Under the pieces are notes generated by a model, which was not told where the DNA came from, did no database searches, and saw only the letters and a program-made list of their open reading frames with translations. Positions 60,295 through 64,000 of a stretch of 64,000 nucleotides of DNA are shown piece after piece (the first letter of the stretch is position 1; each line of letters begins with the position of its first letter). The stretch is taken from NCBI RefSeq assembly GCF_965363235.1, contig NC_134844.1, forward strand, positions 78,771,244 to 78,835,243, written 5' to 3'. This DNA is from Mytilus galloprovincialis. Lineage: Eukaryota; Mollusca; Bivalvia; Mytilida; Mytilidae. The translations under genes and the position numbers were made by a program.

Positions 60295-62020
60295 ACTGTA
60301 GAGATAAATAACAGTTATTCAGACAATACAATGATAATCTCATCTAGTTTAATTTACTTCCATTTAAATTCTTTGAATTCATGAACTCAGTATCAAGACT
60401 GAAGCACTCTTTTTCTGTTCCATATAAATATAAATAAAAGGTTCTTGGTATGATTCAACGTGTGGTCCTTTGCTTCAACAGCCTGTCCTAAATCTGATTG
60501 AGAGGGAGGTCAAAATTTGCAGATAAAAATTGTTTAGACTATATTTAAGACGAAAACTGCATATATTTATATAGTGAATTAGTTATCGTGAAATATTTTA
60601 ATTTGATCTGTAACTTTTCATGATAAAATAAAATACAAAATTTCAAATCAAATCTTCAAGCACGAGGAAAAAATGTGTGATTTGTCAGACTGACTGACAG
60701 CAAACAAATGTAAAGACAGACAGACGTAGTGCAAATCTAAAGTTCCATTTGACTTTGTTGTTAGGGGACTAATAATGTTTCAAGGAAATACAACAAAAAC
60801 TAAAACTAATATACATCTTGTATTTTTATCACTTTGTATAAAATAATGATATACATTTATTTTATCTAATATGCACATAATTTACAACTTTTCTAAATGG
60901 TAAAATGTCTATATAAATGAACACATTGCACAAATTTTGACATATAATGCACCAATATATTTATATGTACATGTATTAATGGGATCAAAATACTACAGTT
61001 AAATGGCTAATTTCGAGGAGTTTGAATTTAGTGATTTCTGGGGATAGACAGGATAGCAAGGTTTCTATTTACATTAATTTTATGTTCCAAATTCAATTAT
61101 TTTCTTTGCACATAATATTAACACTGTGGGAAATTTTCACAATCTATTTTTTAAAATGAAATAAGCGAACATAAAAGCCTCTTTTAAATTTCCCCCTTTT
61201 AGATTACTTGACTATTTACAAAGTTTTTTATATTCTATTTTCTAGGGTTTAAGTCTATATACTAACAGCATCACTGGTTTTCATACATGAAAATCTTACA
61301 ATTTAATTTAGACATAGTTGTAACATAAACCTGTGAATTCTGACACAAAACCCATAGAGAAGATACTATCAAAAGCTATTTTATCTTATAAGTTCTTTCT
61401 GTAAAGGTTTAAGAGGACATATTGTATCATAACTCAATCTACCAAGCATGGTGATACTTAGCTGTTCCTTGCAAGTACATTATAAAATTAAAATCCTATG
61501 TCTTTGTCAATCCTTTATCATTTTTGGGAAAGAGTAAAAATTTGTAAAATTGAAAATTAGATATCAAAATTTGCTGTGTTAATACTTAAATTTGTCAACT
61601 TCAATGGAAATGAAATTAATGGCTAAATTTCTTATAAATATTTTCAATTCATTTATACAAGCTGTTATTATTAAACAATGAGTATTGTTGTCTGCTAAGT
61701 CATAACAACAATACAAAACATACTTTTAATTATGATGCATAATATACCTATTTACAAATTTATATTACCGGTAATAATACTCTTTTCCTACATAGTATTT
61801 GGCAGTTTCAAAACTGTATTATTAAGCAGGGATAAATACATTGGACTAAGTATAATAGATGTACAATTTCTGTTTCTTATTTATAACTTATTATCTAAAA
61901 TTTCAACAACAATTATAAAAAAAAATAATATAATGATTGTTAATATTGATAAAATGTATAGAAATTAATTGCAGACAAAACTGACTGCATTAAAAATCCT
62001 GAAGATATTTGCTTTCATTT
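60295..62020. other. Gene-poor stretch, probably 3' flank or UTR of the right-edge gene
   Basis: No coding frame is supported; 61732-61968 is AT-rich chance. The minus-strand 3' UTR of the gene ending at 62027 or 62169 should lie here, but I could not fix a polyadenylation site. Confidence 0.4.
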
Positions 62021-62026
62021 TTCTTT

Positions 62027-62282
62027 TCAGATTTTAACTGTTATAGAATTTATTTCAAAATTCAACATGTCTTGCAGATCTTGCTCAAAGTTCTGTAGTA
62101 TTAACCATAGGTTGTGAAGATTTCCTTGGCTACACATCACACTAAACAATGTATTTTTTTCTGTCTTTTTATACGTCAGCAGCTGAAGCTTTATATACAG
62201 AGTGGTAAGCGTTCCTCAAAAGTGCATAAGGGAAACATGACTCTAACAGATCCATGGTTAAAAATGGAGATTCTGTGACGAT
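62027..62282 (-). CDS. Terminal exon of an unrecognised conserved-looking gene, with a probable frame change
   Basis: After a very good acceptor (AACTTTCTTTTGCAG, AG at 62283-62284) the phase-0 frame reads [20 protein letters not shown] then [17 protein letters not shown] and stops at TAA 62169-62171. From about 62209, another frame is open for about 60 codons to TGA at 62027-62029 and reads [16 protein letters not shown], then [20 protein letters not shown], then [11 protein letters not shown], which also looks like genuine protein. The switch falls at CACTCTG; loss of one CT from a CTCTCT run would explain it. The gene is therefore either truncated here, or the assembly has an indel. I do not recognise the protein. 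Confidence 0.65.
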
Positions 62283-62481
62283 CTGCAAAAGAAAGTTATG
62301 TTTCAAATAATTTTTTATGACAATCACACCTCTCCGTCAGAAATTGACTTTAAAAAATGAGAACAACTAAAAGGCCCATAATTTTCTCACCAAGATGACC
62401 TTTAACACAGGTCTTAAAGTTACAAGTAGTTCAGTGATTGTTGCTGTATATCAGTTTTTTTTATGTTTATTGTTTCATATA

Positions 62482-63561
62482 CAGTCGGAAACCAGGTTGA
62501 AATAGAACAAAAGAATCGAAGCTCTTTGTTAGAGAAGGCGATTAATGTTTTCTGTATTGTTTACTATAGTGACAGATTTTTTAAAAGTTAATAGAAACAA
62601 ACAAAATTTCCAATTTTCTTCTCAATTACAAGGTGTTTCATTTCAAAAACACCATTTGCATAAGTTTTCAATTTATCTAGTACATAGTTAAGCAGAGCAA
62701 TTAGATATCAAGTTGACGACATGGGTATCTTTCAAGTTGGATGACGAAAAATTACCACGGACAGAAAACATATCAATCTATTAGTTCAGTAATTTCGTGT
62801 CTGCCCTTCCATTATGTGATTGAAGAAAAAAATCCAAAAAATAGGTAACAATTGTATCGAAAATAGAAAATCGAGTGCACCTTTTTATGTTAGGGCGTGT
62901 TTGAGTTGAGTATTTTGTCTTGATATCGTACAAAGTAAGAATATTTCATACATCGTCTCGCTTCAGATTCTATCATTTTTATATATTAAAGCTACAGGTT
63001 GACTTTATAACACAATAAAATAACAGTACTAAAAGATGAAATATATGGGTCAAGTGAAATACCGTTCTAATGAGTCACAAAAACATAGGTGTGTTCGAAT
63101 AGCTATTTTTTTACTGAAAGTACTTGACGACAGTCTTACAAGTTGGATGATGAAAATGCATATCTTCGAAAAATTCTAATTTTTTGTGTGTGATAACTAG
63201 AGTTTATAGTCTTCATATACTAAGAAAATCTAGTCTGCCCTTCCACAAAATATTTAATAAGAATTTTTTTAAATGTTTATGAATTTTCGAAAATTCCGCC
63301 TGACAACTGATCAGACAATAGTTTTAAGTTGAATCAATGCAGACAAGATCATTAACTGATGCTCATTAGCTAGATGATACATTTGTTTTTTTAAAATATA
63401 ACTGAAATATAAGGATTGTAGTGGTGCAATTTGGATAAATTTATCCGTTTCCAAGAGCAAAATTGGTAGGGCATCATCCCTACAATGGCTTCCATTTCCA
63501 CGATTGTGAAAATGAACTGGCGTAATGGGGAGATAATTTTGACGAAGTAAACTCCTGACTG
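62482..63561 (+). mobile_element. 1080-bp TIR element, longer relative of 3552-4381
   Basis: Same ends (CAGTCGGAAACC and CTCCTGACTG) and same body, but with about 250 extra bases at roughly 62660-62935 that are missing from the 830-bp copy. ATATA flanks both sides, giving a possible 5-bp duplication against 4 bp in the other copy. No transposase. It lies in the last intron of the minus-strand gene. Confidence 0.85.
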
Positions 63562-63569
63562 ATATACAA

Positions 63570-63745
63570 ATCAGGCAATTAGTTTTCTTGTACGAGTTGT
63601 TTTGTATTTGTATTGTATAGCTTGCTTTGCAGTATGAGTTTTACTCATTATTGAAAACCATAGTTACTTATAGTTGCTAACGTCTATGTAATTTGGTCTC
63701 TAGTAGAAAATTGTCAAATTGACAATCAAACCACATTTTCATATT
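63570..63745 (+). repeat. Family A-related repeat, diverged
   Basis: Keeps the blocks ATCAGGCAATTAGTTTTC, GCTTTGCAGTATGAG, ACTTATAGTTGCTAACGTC and AAACCACATTTTC in family A order. Confidence 0.5.
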
Positions 63746-63781
63746 TTTATTCTAAATGTACTTTCATTTTCTCAATCATAC

Positions 63782-63871
63782 CTTATCAAGTAATATATAG
63801 ACTGATTCTCTATTCTTCACAGCCTCTTTATCATTTTCCTGACCCAGTCTTAATAAACTAGAAGATGCCAG
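63782..63871 (-). CDS. Penultimate exon of the right-edge gene
   Basis: A 90-base exon with textbook borders: TTATCTTTTCAG acceptor and AAG then GTATGA donor. Phase 0 at both ends, it reads [20 protein letters not shown] then [10 protein letters not shown], a polar helical stretch. It joins in frame to the exon at 62282. The ATG at 63958 that opens a longer frame lies in the upstream intron and repeat, so it is not a start. Earlier exons lie beyond the window. Not recognised. Confidence 0.75.
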
Positions 63872-63943
63872 CTGAAAAGATAAAAAAGTATGCATGATTA
63901 AATAAATAAAAAAAAAATGGAAACCCATGTATAAGTTGTAAAT

Positions 63944-64000
63944 TAACCAGTGCTCCACAGGGCGCAGCTTTATACAACCGCAGAGGTTAGTCCCTGAACA
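63944..64000 (-). repeat. Family J right end, cut by the window edge
   Basis: The reverse complement contains GGTTGTATAAAGCTGCGCCC then TGTGGAGCACTGGTTAA, matching the right end of family J at 58830-58865. Confidence 0.75.

Noticed and set aside
61980..62130. Strong plus-strand acceptor (TTTTCTTTTCAG) with an open frame after it
   Set aside because: The minus strand here reads as the C-terminal coding frame of the right-edge gene; the plus frame is its antisense.

Overview
The window is AT-rich, intron-rich and dominated by interspersed repeats. It looks like a bivalve mollusc nuclear genome. Mytilus is the best guess, because many dispersed repeats resemble ones I associate with mussel genomes and because it carries a huge nSTAND-type NTPase/ankyrin gene. 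That species assignment is recognition from memory, not a search.

Genes. Three host loci can be supported, all on the minus strand. (1) 11601-16177 is one very long exon of a STAND-like P-loop NTPase followed by about 32 ankyrin repeats. Its upstream end abuts a 234-bp ATC microsatellite. (2) About 30.8-38.6 kb holds a split gene for a single-pass membrane protein: an Ig V-like exon, a 24-nt exon, a transmembrane exon and a 30-nt exon. All join in phase 1. Two further candidate exons lie in a tandem duplication at 21.5-24.4 kb, but their phase does not fit directly. (3) 62027-63871 holds the last two exons of an unrecognised, probably conserved gene that enters from the right edge. Its C-terminus seems to change reading frame inside a CT run.

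Relics of coding repeats. These are a broken DIRS-like element (18.0-19.9 kb), two LINE 3' ends (4.5-5.1 kb and 48.4-49.2 kb, the latter with a 15-bp target duplication), a decayed multicopy ORF (40.5-41.5 kb), and a Crypton/DUF3504-like ORF (51.5-52.9 kb). The last is split by a 584-bp TA-flanked MITE that supplies its stop codon.

Non-coding repeats. An 826-bp tandem duplication at 2.1-5.3 kb has one copy interrupted by an 830-bp TIR element with a CAAA target duplication; a relative of that element lies at 62.5-63.6 kb. At 28.4-30.6 kb two TIR-ended 451/458-bp repeats lie in direct orientation around 1.3 kb, like an LTR pair. At 54.6-58.9 kb elements are nested several deep around a 160-164-bp tandem array with hairpin ends. 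Several other dispersed families occur two to six times each. Long stretches between these hold nothing I can support as a gene.
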